Notes under the pieces: model-generated
What the model was told of the DNA's origin: nothing
Databases searched by the model: none
What the model saw: the letters and a program-made list of their open reading frames with translations, nothing else
Assembly: GCA_028583405.1 (NCBI GenBank)
Contig: CM053256.1
Span: forward strand, 12,649,954-12,713,953
Source of the DNA: Pogonophryne albipinna
Taxonomy: Eukaryota; Chordata; Actinopteri; Perciformes; Artedidraconidae
Direction: 5' to 3'
Length of the DNA: 64,000 nucleotides
Part shown: positions 1-22,381 of the stretch, piece after piece
Layout of the letters: every line of letters begins with the position of its first letter
How positions within the stretch are numbered: position 1 is the first letter of the stretch
Position numbers and translations under genes: made by a program

Positions 1-1
1 A

Positions 2-587
2 ACCCAAGGGTACAAGCTTCAGTTCCGACGCTGGCCCCCAGTCTTCAGCCGGGTCAAGATGACCACCATAAGCGACCTGGCAAAAGAAATCGCCCTAAAC
101 CAGGAGCTGTCCGTCCTCCTTGCCAAGGGTTCAATCGAGCCTGTGGACCCCATCTCACAGGCTTCTACTCGACCTACTTCCTGGTAAGGAAGAAAGGCAG
201 TGGACTTCGCCCAATCCTCGATCTGAGGGGACTCAACAAGTTCCTAAAGATTTTACCTTTCCATGTGCTGAGCACAGCGGACGTTCTTCGTACCGTGGCC
301 AGGGGGGGAATGGTTCACGTCCGTCGACTTGAAGGACGCTTATTTTCATGTGCCTATTGTGCCTCATCACAGGCAGTTTCTTCGCTTTGCATTCAGAGGC
401 CGTCATTTCCAGTTCAGGGTGTTCCATTCGGACTCTCCCTCTCCTTAGACGACTGGTTAATCTGTGCACCATCCCGGTTACAGACGATCCAGGACACGGC
501 TCTCCTTCTCTCTCATGTCGCCCGGCTAGGCTGTCTGAACCCCTCTCAGAGCCTAACCTTCATTGGGGTGACTCTGGACACAGTCAC
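2..587 (+). pseudogene. DIRS reverse transcriptase fragment (frameshifted)
   Basis: Read in segments, the + strand encodes RT motifs: an N-terminal stretch with SVLLAKGSIEPVDP, then GFYSTYFLV and LRPILDLRGLNKFLK, then SVDLKDAYFHVPI, HHRQFLRFAF, and later a DDWLICAPS-like segment containing the catalytic Asp-Asp. These are typical of DIRS RT. The frame shifts near position 165-170, again around 305-315 inside a G run, and again near 445. No single frame spans the domain, so no functional protein is made. The reading ends where the tandem array begins; the RNase H and methyltransferase-like parts expected between RT and recombinase are not recognisable. Confidence 0.75.
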
Positions 588-1289
588 TCAACCAGCGAAG
601 CAGTGTTCTCGCCCCCACTCCTGGTAGACGTGATGCTTTATTCTAGCAGCAGCCGACTGGATAGGCTGTCCTGCTGAAACTTCTTTTTTTTTCCAGCTAG
701 GTGAAGGCAGTGCTCTCGCTCCTGCTCCCTCTGCTGGTAACATGGGTGTAGTTACATCCCTTTTGAGTTCGGCGAGTAGAAGCGTTGCTCTACTCTTTCT
801 GTTCAGCAGGTAGCTGGTGAAGGCTGTGTTCTCGCACCCCGCTCCTGCCTACGCTGCATCTGGCATTCGTTATTAACTCAACCAGTGAGCGCGGTGTTCT
901 CGCCCCTGCTCCTGGTAGACTCGCTGCTTCATTCTAGCAGCAGCTGCCTGGCTAAACTGCCCTGTTAAATTTCCTTATCTACTCCACCTAGGTGAATGCA
1001 GTGCTCGCTCCCGCTCTCTCTGATGGTAACGTGGTGGAGGACATATACATCCCTCTCTATGTCCGGCGTGTAGGAGCATTGCTCCACTCTTTACGTTCAG
1101 CAGGTAGCTTGTGGAGGCTGTGTTCTTGCACCCGCTCCCGGTTACGCTGCATCTGGAATTCGTTATCAACTCAACCAGTGAAGGCAGTGTTCTCGCCCCC
1201 GCTCCTGGTAGGCGTGTTGCTTGATTCTAGCAGGAGCCGCCTGGCTAGGCTGTCCTGTTAAACGTCCTTGTTTAACCCAGCTAGGTGCG
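587..1289 (+). repeat. tandem array, unit ~290 bp, 2.4 copies, inside the DIRS element
   Basis: Three successive occurrences of a block beginning ctcaaccag start at 587, 877 and 1170, giving units of 290 and 293 bp and a partial third copy of about 120 bp. Each unit holds the same sub-blocks in order: a 'cagtgttctcgccccc..ctcctggtag' block, 'attctagcag', a 'cagctaggtga' block, 'gttcagcaggtagct', and 'cgctgcatctgg'. The copies have diverged by substitutions and small indels. The array replaces the stretch where the RT-to-recombinase linker would be expected, and has no convincing coding potential. Confidence 0.85.
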
Positions 1290-2012
1290 GGCCTGTCCAT
1301 CTGCTGCACAGACTCTGCTGTGGGACGCCTTGGCGTCTCCCCAACAGGAAGGACCTCTTGTCTCAGTTGGAGGGTCGGATGTGGCAGCCCGCCCCTGCCG
1401 CCTCCAGCTGTGGGTCTGGCCACTGGAGGGCCCGACCCACTGCTGAGCGACTGCATAGAGTCTGTCAGGAAGACTATTCTCAAATGCCAGGGCACCATCT
1501 ACTCGTAGGCAGTACGAAAACAGGTGGAAACTGTTTTGTTTTTTTGACTGGTGCCAAGGGCGAAATGAGGACCCAGTATATTGCTCTGTGCCTACGACCC
1601 TTGAGTTCCTGCAGTCCCTCCTGGACGACGGCCGGTGTCCCGCTACCGTCAGGGTGTATGTGGCTGCTATATCAGCTCAACACACAAGGGCTGACCACAG
1701 CACAGTGGGAGCCATAGGTTGGTATCCCTCTTTTTAAGGGGGAGCTCTGAGGCTTCGCCCCCCCGAATATCCCAAGGGCCCCTACATGGGACCTGCCCTT
1801 GGTGCTGGATGCCCTATGCTCGCCTCCTGTTGAACCTTTGTTACAGGCAGAACTGGAGTGGCTCTCCGCTAAGACTGCTTTCCTTCTTGCCATCACCTCA
1901 GCAAAGCGTGTAAGCGAGCTTCAGGCCTTGTCCGTGAACAGCTCGTGTCTGAGGTGGAACTCAGATGGCTCAGGTGTCACCTTATGGCCGAACACAGCGT
2001 TCCCCCCCTAAG
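1290..2012 (+). pseudogene. DIRS tyrosine recombinase fragment
   Basis: The + strand reads like the recombinase end of DIRS elements. One segment around 1600-1710 resembles the N-terminal SAM-like core-binding part (a TVRVYVAAIS-like stretch). A second from about 1799 reads LVLDALCSPPVEPLL followed by AELEWLSAKTAFLLAITSAKR and VSELQALSV, matching the 'KTAFLLALTSAKRVGEL' box that carries the first catalytic Arg of the family. The remaining catalytic residues (H-x-x-R, Tyr) are not readable in frame after the stop near 2010. The two segments are in different frames, so it is a pseudogene. Confidence 0.7.
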
Positions 2013-2179
2013 GTGCAAGGACATATGTGCTGCGGCCACAGAGCACATTCGCCAGATACTACAGGGTGAATGTTGCCGCCCCTCACCCGCTGGGTGTGAT
2101 CCTCCTGCAGAGTCAGGCTAGGCCATCCTTATAGCAGGGGGAGTATTCAGACTTCATCGTGACTCTGTTGGTATAGGTC

Positions 2180-2510
2180 ATCCAGTGCTAAAGCACCGCC
2201 TCTGGCGGTCAGTAAGGATGTAATGGAACGATAGTTACGTATGTAACTACGGTTCTATGAATACTGGATGACCGCCAGAGTTTCTTGGTCACTCGGAATC
2301 TCGTGTTTCCGCGAGAAGATTCCATAGGACTGAACTCGTTGACAACACCGGAACTTATGCCTTCCGGGGTCATACGAGGTCACACGTGACTTTGTTGATA
2401 TAAATATTCGACCTACGCATGCGCGAGATGGAAGATATCCAGTGCTAAAGCACCGCCTCTGGCGGTCATCCAGTATTCATAGATCCGTAGTTACATACGT
2501 AGCTATCGTT
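2180..2510. repeat. DIRS right terminus: 54-bp inverted repeat plus 32-bp direct repeat
   Basis: Positions 2227-2280 and 2457-2510 are reverse complements, 52 of 54 bases by eye. In addition, 2180-2211 is repeated identically in direct orientation at 2437-2468 (atccagtgctaaagcacc...). Inverted terminal sequence combined with an internal copy is the arrangement DIRS elements use to rebuild both ends through a circular intermediate. The element probably ends at or just after 2510, where the sequence changes to unrelated AT-rich DNA. Confidence 0.8.
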
Positions 2511-5500
2511 TTAGATCAACCATGTTGTTTGTGTGTGATATTCAAACCGGCTTTTAAAAATGATAATGGGATGAGAAAACTGCCAAAGGCTTATTTTTCC
2601 TCACCTATAGGTCAACTTCTTCTGGAACATGCATATATTATGTAAATATCCATACAGTTCTTGTGACTACATAATTCAGTCTTGTTTGAGATGAATGAAT
2701 TACCAGTAGAGGTTGTGGGCAGAAAATAGTGTCGGCCAGCCAAAGGTGAACTTCACTCTGCGGGGACTCATTAATGGTTACAAGGCTTTGGTCAGTGTTG
2801 CTGAAATTCACCAGCTCTTTACAGCATATATTTGACAGCCTCACAAAAAACACTCCTTACCCTAGGGGAAAAACTCACTGGAGTGTACTAGTATGTGCAG
2901 GCTACTGCTGAGAATGTAGCCAAACAGGAAAGGCTATTTCAGCAAAATAAACCTTTTTCTTTATGCATTAGTGTGACAATAACAAGGAGTTCAAATCCAT
3001 CTGTTTGACATGTAAAATATCTATAGAGCCATTGCCAGGCTCAGACAGGAGTGGGTGCCTGTTAGGTATTTGTCATAAAAGAATGGCCAAGCGTGTCCTT
3101 ACTTGACCCCTCCCTGCTTATTTGGAGACATAGCGAAACTAAGAAAACAAGCTGCTGCTTTTTCCTTTTCTTCCTTTCATTTATTTTTTCATTAAAAGGT
3201 TATTCTTTGGAAAAGTGCGGGGGATTGGATTTCTCAAGAAAACTTTGAGTTGCTGTAGGTTTCAAAATATACCTTCACAAAATAATACTTTAAAGCTTGC
3301 CATGTACCACTCCTTGGCATTCTGCTCTTAAAAGTTGGGAGAGATAGTTGTTATTAAGATGCAGTGAAACTGTTGGGAAACTATCATTTATTTCCTTTGT
3401 TAATATTTGATTACTTCAATAAGTAGATACTGGATCTAATGGGAATTCTATGATTATTGCAGTCAGTCTGTTCTCTGTTTATGTGATGACTCAGTAGAGT
3501 AGAGAGAAAAAATTCTTCAGGCAAGGCCATGCTTTTCTCTTTTTTCTCTTACTGCATTTCAGGACACATTTCAAGGGTATTCTTGTTGAACAGCAGTAAA
3601 ATGAGTACAGTGTTAACGTCACGTCTCTTATTGTTGACTCTACTGAGTGATGCTTTCAAAGGAAAAGTGGACAGAACTGGATAGTTAAATAAATGTTTAA
3701 TTGGTTCAGTTATCACATGGGCTTTGTTTGTACTTATTCAGAGCTTTGCCTCTTTGGAAAATATGTCTGCATCTTTGATAAGAATAAGACATTCTCTGTG
3801 TGTAAATCCTGATGGAGGCTGCTTCCATACAAGGCCAGCAGCATTCATTCAGTCCTTCTCTGTTCTGTAAAGAGGAAGACGCAGTTATGGAGGATTTTGT
3901 AGATTTTATCCCAGCCTTTTGCCTAGTTCCTCCTTGAGTAGCAACTCTGTAGTATGCCACAAGGCTGTAGCCTCACTCCTCCTCACACACAGTGGTGCTG
4001 CAGTATAAGTAAAGTGTATGCTTAGGGCCAGGCCCAAGGTCAAGTAATAGATCTCTGCAGGTGTTTACTAAAAGTAAATATGAGGCTACTGAAATTGTAT
4101 TGATTGGCTGTCATATTTGATTGTCCCATTTTTGCTAGCAGTCTCCCGGGTGTTTTTTTTGGATAGGACAGAGCTATGCTGGTGAGATCAAAGGAGGTTT
4201 TTGCCGGCGCGTCCACCGACTCCAGAGGGTTAAGAGCGTTTTAAATGGGAACTCTACTGATTTTCAAATCAAAGTCCGTTAACAGGTCGTTGAGGGGTTC
4301 TACCGCATATGTGTAAAAAGTTACTAAAGCTTTTTTTGGTCTCCAGAGGGAGCAATGCCAAAACTGATGAACTGCTCCAAGTGATGTCACTTGAGGCAAA
4401 GTCAATTGAGGCTGAAGAATAAAACTTTGAAAGTAAATACATTTAGGGGTGTTTGATTAAAAAGAAGTGAGTTTACCTCATCTCTGTTTTCTAACGACGC
4501 TGATTTAGCTGCTTCTAGTATAATGTGCCAAAATCAGCTCTCAAGGGCCAGTCTCCTTTCGTTGTGGCAAACTGTGGGACTACAACTTCCGCGTCCTTCA
4601 CATAAAGCCATGAGTCCCAAACATCCTTTTCCCCATAGACTTAACTTTTATGTAGTTAAGGTTAATCAACTTAAATCATTAGTCCTTAATTGCAAGCTAA
4701 TGTGTGTGAGTCGAGGTGAGGTGCTGGGAGGCAGGGTTATGTATCTCTAAGGGTCCCATGTATGTGGAAGATCTGGGTCCTGTAACTGTTATACTCACTA
4801 TAAGTCAGTAACAGTCAAGATAATGTTTTTGGCTCTATGCACTACTGAGCAACCTTTTTATATGAATGAACAGTGTCGCAGCCTCAAAAGGCTGTATCCA
4901 GGTCTCTTTATACGTCCACTGCCCACATCTTTAACCAATCTGTGGCAGGTTGCATAGTGGGTAATGAAGGCTCCAGGTTTTAACACGACTATATGCAAAT
5001 GTGCAGAAGAAATTATGTGGTTTATCTGGTTCAGCTGCATCAATTTCTTAATATTATTTTATCCACCCTGAGTTGGACAATGTTGTGGCTGTGCGATTCT
5101 AAAAGGATGGAGCTCTACTCTATATACAGTCGATGAGCTCTACTTTAGGTTTTGCTGTGTGTCACTGTGAAACGGTGTCAGCTTCTAGTCACTACACATT
5201 AGTTTCGAAATATGTCGACAAACCACTTGAGCAGTTGCAACAACAACATGCAGATTATATGCAAATGTAAAAAATATCGGGCTGCACCTGTGTGAACCCA
5301 CATGGAGGTTTAGAGAAAAATGTTTGCTTATTGTACACACGCTGATCACACTTATCCCACAGTTAAGACTAAAGGATAAGGGAAGTATTTGTTGTGTTGC
5401 TGAATGTGGACAGCATTCAACTGGCTGATTGTCTGAGAAATACAAAAAAATTGTCTGAAGCTTGTAGGCCTTTTTGTTGATCCAGACAGTTTGATTTGTC

Positions 5501-6045
5501 ACAATACGAAGAGCACTTAATGATGTCTGGTCCCGCCAAGTCACGACAGAGCAAGAGTCAGCCAACACTATACCAGAACTGAAGCACTTAACATAATTCT
5601 TAAGGGTTGTACTTGTATATCATATTTTGTATGTTTCGTGTTTACTATGATTTTGCTGGGATTTCTTAGTTCAGCGCTATGAATATTTTTGATCCCCTAT
5701 CTTTGCTCTCAACATCTTATACGAAAATGTAAAAACATTTTTTTTTTATCATATCGGTATTGGCTATAGAATTTCTGTATCAGTTAAAAACAATACATCT
5801 TTACTTTATTATTCCCACGTGCTTTGCTGTGACATGTCAACATGTCTTCTGCTGAGACCAAGAATCATTGTATTTATATTAGCTGAGAATGAGACTTTAA
5901 TATCGATAATATAGTGGGTCCCTTTTTACAAGGTACGCCATGTTGCAAGGTCATCTTTATACTTTAGGACAAACCATACAGCGGCACAAGAAAGTTATTT
6001 TGGGTTTTATCATTACCTGAAGGCCACCATAGCTCTCAGAAACAC
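2511..6045. other. non-coding AT-rich DNA, no gene recognised
   Basis: No reading frame here has family similarity that I recognise, and none has paired splice sites fitting the downstream st14 exons. The missing first st14 exon could be hidden here because it is expected to encode only a few tens of residues, but I could not identify it. Short homopolymers occur but no array or clear transposon. Confidence 0.5.
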
Positions 6046-6059
6046 TTGAAACTGAATAC

Positions 6060-6200
<141 letters not shown>

Positions 6201-6478
6201 TAGGGGTGTAACGGTACCCGTACCGAAATTATTCGGTACGGGCCCTTCGGTTCGGTACACGTGTGTACCGAAGTGTACCGAACGAATATAACGTTAAACG
6301 TAAAAAATTGAGAACGTGAACAACTTCTTGGAAGTAATCTCAGGTGCTGCGTCGCAGCATTCAGAGTAATTTGCTCTCATTGTGTTCAACGCGTCATAGA
6401 GCGAGCAAGTCATTTCATTGGACGAGCTGGTCAGAGGGATGCGTTCAAATGTAGTCCGTAATTTGAGGAACTGTCGAA

Positions 6479-6910
6479 ATGGCGAACGCAGATAAAGTTG
6501 AGCTCGAAAATCCTCCAGCATCATTGAAGTCTCCGGTTTGGGAACATTTTGGTTTCGCAGTTACGTACAAGGATGACGGACAAAGACAGGTGGACCGAAC
6601 CAAAGCTGTTTGTCGGCATTGTTCAACTAAAATTGGTTACGCGGCTGGCAATACATCAAACTTGCACACTCATTTGAAAAGGCATCACCCGAACGTGAAT
6701 ATCACCGGTACCAAAAGAAAAAAGACTGAAGTGCAAACCCAACTCCCGCTAGCATTTAAGCCTCCACCACTCGCAAAAAGTTCAGACCGAGCCAAAGCTA
6801 TTACAAACGCCAAATATCCTTATGTTGCCATGTTAGCAAAGCGCTACCTGGCTGTATCTGCTACCTCTGTCCCTAGAGAGGGTGTTCTCCACAGCAGGAG
6901 ACATTGTTAG
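6479..6910 (+). pseudogene. hAT transposase remnant: BED zinc finger fused to start of C-terminal dimerisation region
   Basis: A 143-residue frame. Residues about 17-62 form a BED zinc finger: SPVWEHFGF, then C-R-H-C (VCRHCSTKI) and a histidine pair in NLHTHLKRHHP. This is the DNA-binding module of hAT transposases and ZBED proteins. From about residue 112, KYPYVAMLAKRYLAVSATSVP matches the start of the hAT C-terminal dimerisation block. The expected next motif (S-E-R-x-F-S) is frameshifted, and the protein runs out within 15 residues. The catalytic core between the two parts is missing. It is an internal deletion derivative rather than a host gene; a domesticated ZBED gene is unlikely because the frame lies inside the inverted repeats. 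Confidence 0.75.
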
Positions 6911-7019
6911 TGCCAGCAGATCTGCCCTTTCGGCAAGCAATGTGGTTAAGTTCATTTTTCCTTAAAAAAACATGAAAATACAATGACAAGCAAGTCCTAA
7001 TGTTAAACTGGCTGCTTAG

Positions 7020-7320
7020 GTACGAGTACAGTACAGTTAAAATACAGATTATTTCAGTTCATCGAAAAGCTGCACCTTAATGTTTATTTTATTATATTTT
7101 ATATTTATTTGAGTGAATATTCATAGTTTAATAATAATTAAAAACCCAAAACTAATAGTTTATGTTTTGTGAGTACTAGTACAGTAAAGTTCAAATACAG
7201 ATTATTTTAGTTCATCGAAATGCTGCACCTTAATGTTTATTATATTATATTTTGTATTTATTTGAGTGAATACATTATTCACAGTTTAATAAAAAAAATA
7301 TATGTTATGTTTTGTGATAA
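7020..7320. repeat. ~150-bp tandem duplication inside the hAT element
   Basis: A block with gtacagt..aatacagatta, then ttcatcgaaa.gctgcacctta, then an AT-rich tail ending in agtttaataa occurs twice in direct orientation. The shared atcgaaa.gctgcacc core lies at 7061 and again at 7213, a period of about 152 bp. The copies differ by several substitutions and indels, so the duplication is not recent. Confidence 0.8.
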
Positions 7321-7413
7321 TTTTTTCTGCTGTACCGAAAACGTACCGAATCGAACCGTGACCTAAAAACCGAGGTACGTACCGAACCGAAATGTTTGTG
7401 AACCGTTACACCC

Positions 7414-7416
<3 letters not shown>

Positions 7417-7478
<62 letters not shown>
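7417..7478. repeat. (TA)n microsatellite, right of hAT insertion
   Basis: Pure TA alternation directly after the right inverted repeat; continuation of the array to the left of the transposon. Confidence 0.95.
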
Positions 7479-7481
<3 letters not shown>

Positions 7482-9834
7482 GTTTGTTCCAATTTGCAAT
7501 CACCCCACTAGATGCCACCAAATCCTACATTTTGTCCCTTTAAGGATTATTACACTTGCACAACCCTTCATTATGTCAAACATTGCACAGCTGTGAAGAA
7601 AATGTTTTTCTCCCAAAATAATGACTTGGTATCTTGTTATTTTGAGAAACTGAGTCAGTGTATTTTGAGAAAGTTTCCATAGCATCTAAGTAGCCAAGTA
7701 CCATACATCTCTAGTTTATACCCTGACAAGAATTCTGGATTGTTCAGACAAATCGTTGTTAATAAGGTTGTAGACCAGTGTTGTAATGACATAGCTGCAA
7801 CTGTGCTTGAGGTCTTCGTCATTTTTCACCACACCCTTCAGCAGTTCTAAATTGTTTCCCACTTGTCAAACCGGTTAGACTACTTGGAAAAACTGACTGC
7901 AGGATATTTCACAACAACTTTGATTGCTTTTCTTGTCAAACATTAACATTTCGTTTTAGTCTGCATCCACATGATTGGTTGTGTTGAGAGACGGACAGCA
8001 CTACTTCCTGTTTAATAATTGGCATGGCACGGCTGAGCTGGTATTTAAAAAAACGATTACACATAGCTATAAAGTGTTATACTAACTCTTTCTAGGAGTG
8101 AAGAATGGGAAATGATGGAGAGCATATAATGGTTTTATTAGGCTGTGATCAGGGTGACTGATAGAGGGAGACCCTGGAGCACTCGCTGACCCCATCTCTA
8201 ATGATCCTCCTCATTCTGGCCCATGATTGCTGTTAGAGATTCCAATTAGAAAGCATGTGTGGAAGCCCTAGCCGTGTAAGAATAGGCCTTAATTGCCATG
8301 AGTTATCATCTAGACTCATGTAATTGAGCCCCCATCTTCAGGGGCAGCACATCTGACAAATTGATTTAATACCAAAGTGATTCTCCACCCCTAATAGCAC
8401 TTGGGCTTCTTCACTCATGGGCTACAGGCACTGAATTCATTGTGTGTTGATTACTAACTGGCCAGAAACCTCTCAGTCCACCCACTTGAGAGAGCTCAAC
8501 AACATACACAGATAGATAGATAGACAGACAGACAGAGAAGCCCATAATCTCTACGTGGTCCTTCTCAGTTAATCATGTAATTTCTTCCCACAAACATGTG
8601 TACCTGAAGGTGTGAGTGTGGTAGCTTCGTCCCACTACCTGAACAGGTCTGATCAGTCTTGTATGCCACCATATGACTACCTGTTTGAACTTGTCTCTCT
8701 AGGAAAGAAGTTAAAGGCGTACACATCCCATTTTTGTTTATATATATATATATTATATCTATCTATCTATATCTGAAGTTAAGATATTGAGAAAGGAAAC
8801 TGTTCTTGTTTGTTTTACAAATAAAAATAATAATAGACCTACACATTTGTCATATTTTCATAATGGGGACAGTGATGAATTAAAAAAAATGTATGTGATT
8901 AATGTGCTGACAGTGTTATTTCTATAAGTTTACTTACGGAAAATACCTTCTAAGACAGGGATGGGCAAATGGTGGCCCGGGGGTTGTTATGCCTGCTGTG
9001 ACGTTAAGTTACCGCTTTTAATTATGCCTTTACAAGCTTAAAAGTTGTATTTATCATCTGAATTTGGCGAAACAAGTTTAATATTCTAAAAACCAAGACT
9101 TTGTTTATTTGAAATCAGATGAAAACAAACTGTCACAGACCCTGCCCTGTTATCTATGATTACTATACACTTTTCATTCACAATTTCAGCGGGAGGGAGG
9201 GGGAGCGGCGCTGTGGAACAGCAGATTGCGGGTTGACGGGTGTCTGTGTTGACATTCCCCTTATTGTGCGTTATCAGAGACAGACTACAAGTGTCTTAGG
9301 TTCAAGTTAGACAACTAATGTCTGGGTTAGTGTTCATGACTTCATGTTTATGTCATCTTAATGGTTAATCTCAATACACACACATTTTCCGTGCTTTCCA
9401 ATAGTTTAAAATAGTTGTATTCCACTGTTAAATAACCTGTTCAATACAAACATGCCACTTGTACAAATTAAATAACATTTCTGTGAACTGATATTTGTTT
9501 AGTGAGCTTAGTAGAGGATGTTCCCTGAAAGATTGTAAAATGTCAATGAAGTTGTCAGACTTAATTATCTATTGTAAAGCAGAGGTTAGTTGCAGTGGTA
9601 ATGGCGATTGATGCCACTTTTAGATGTGCTCGCAAAGCTAATTATTTCTAAACGTTTTCCACATAGCCAAAACCAGGGAAAGCCACTCCTCTCGCATTGA
9701 TATTTACATGTTGTATTTAATATAAGTATAGAAATGTAATGTATACTGTCCCTCAGAAATGAAGAGATGCTGATAAATGACATTGTTTTTGATCAATACA
9801 ACTATTTACTTGTCAATCTTTATGTATTTATATA
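7479..9834. other. non-coding; short GATA/GACA and TA/TATC arrays only
   Basis: No coding exon recognised. Small simple repeats: (gata)(gaca) at about 8510-8536 and (ta)(tatc) at about 8741-8774. A stretch near 8957-8985 (gatgggcaaatggtggcccggggg) resembles the start of a degenerate hAT-like repeat seen in many vertebrates, but I found no matching other end. Confidence 0.5.
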
Positions 9835-10440
9835 GCACATTTATAACAACCTCAGTTGACCAAAGTGCTGTACAGGGAACAAATATAAAATAACACAATA
9901 GGAGTAAAATAATAAAACCATAATTAAAAACAAGATAAAATGCACAATAACTAGAAACGTATAAAAACACAGACAAATATCAAAATGTTGTGCTTAACTA
10001 GTATTAAAAGCCAGTGCAAAGAGGTGAATTTGTAGCTGATATTTAAAAAGTTCATTAGACTGAGCAGTGTGGATTTGTACTGGGAGGCTGCTCCACAGTC
10101 TGGCTGCCACAGCGTAAACGCCTGTGGTTATTTTCCTGCACAGAGGAACCACACACAGCTGAGCACATTGCTCTAGCTGGAGCACGCAGGTGCAACAACT
10201 CAGACCGGTAGTGTGGTGCCAGTCCATGCAACGATTTAAAAACTTTAATGAGTAAATGCTTTAACTGGATCCTGTAACTGACAGGAAGCCAGTGAAGATC
10301 TGCCAGAACAGCTGTGATGTGGTCATATACTCTCAGCCCGGTAAGAAGGCGTGCAGCCGCATTTTGGACTAGCTGCAGGCGACGGAGCAGAAACTTATCA
10401 ACACCAATACGTCAGGGAGATACAATAATCTAAACGAGAC
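9835..10440 (-). mobile_element. truncated non-LTR retrotransposon fragment (L2/Rex-like 3' part)
   Basis: On the - strand, about 10227-9994 reads a decayed peptide including AARLWSSLPVQIHTAQ and LFKYQLQIHLFALAF. This is the 'LWNSLP..IR.A.S...FK..LKTHLF' tail that ends the reverse transcriptase ORF of fish L2/Rex-type LINEs. It is followed by the common 3' sequence whose + strand reads atttatatagcac...caaagtgctgtacag. Upstream - strand sequence (10430-10230) is also repeat-like. Family naming is from memory; the LINE class is reasonably supported but the exact family is not. Confidence 0.5.
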
Positions 10441-10748
10441 GTTATAAATAGGTGGATGATCTGGTGATTTACTTGTCATTCTGCTTTTCTATTGTCAAGT
10501 TTTCCAATGAACCATGGACATTTGTAGATTTAATACATTTATTTAAAAAATAAATTTACAGCAATCAAACAGCAAATGTTGACAATTAGTGTCAAATATA
10601 TGTTTTCAATGTTCAGCGATTTGATGTGTCATCTGTTATAATCATTATTACTATTGTTGTTATTATATATGCTCTCCAACTATCAGCAGTTGCCATTGAA
10701 AAGCCCACAAGTAAATATTTGCTGACCGTGTATCTTTTTCTTCATCAG

Positions 10749-22381
<11,633 letters not shown>

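Larger units (their letters stand above)
1..2510 (+). mobile_element. DIRS-type tyrosine-recombinase retroelement, decayed, left end outside window
   Basis: Seen: a reverse-transcriptase-like reading on the + strand, then a tandem array, then a tyrosine-recombinase-like segment, then an inverted/direct repeat terminus. This order (RT, recombinase, split inverted repeats and an internal complementary region) is that of DIRS elements, which replicate through a circle and integrate by a tyrosine recombinase instead of a DDE integrase. The copy is dead because the RT frame is broken several times. The left terminus is not in the window. The DIRS assignment is by protein pattern and terminus architecture; a Ngaro-like relative is a less likely alternative. 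Confidence 0.8.
6201..7416 (+). mobile_element. non-autonomous hAT-superfamily DNA transposon, 1.2 kb
   Basis: The left end taggggtgtaacggta is the reverse complement of the right end accgttacacccctaa, giving short terminal inverted repeats of hAT type. Both subterminal regions are dense in ggtac/gtaccga motifs, likely transposase binding sites. The flanks are atatatat on both sides, compatible with the 8-bp target duplication of hAT elements, although inside a TA array this cannot be proved. The interior holds a BED-finger reading fused to the transposase C-terminal tail, so most of the transposase is deleted. The copy could move only with help from a full-length relative. Confidence 0.85.

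Noticed and set aside
587..1289. CRISPR-like or satellite interpretation of the tandem units
   Set aside because: Units are about 290 bp, contiguous without spacers, and lie within a eukaryotic retroelement.
6479..6910. Domesticated ZBED host gene
   Set aside because: The frame lies inside hAT inverted repeats, lacks the catalytic core and ends in a frameshifted tail, so a defective transposon is simpler.
8957..9310. Possible hAT-like or first-exon sequence (GC-rich patch)
   Set aside because: Only a short resemblance to a known repeat start, with no second end; the 63-residue frame has no donor in suitable phase or family similarity.
10626..10748. ATG at 10626 in frame with the st14 transmembrane exon as the true start
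   Set aside because: The added residues come from AT-rich intron-like sequence ending in a classic pyrimidine-rich acceptor, and they do not resemble a matriptase N-terminus.
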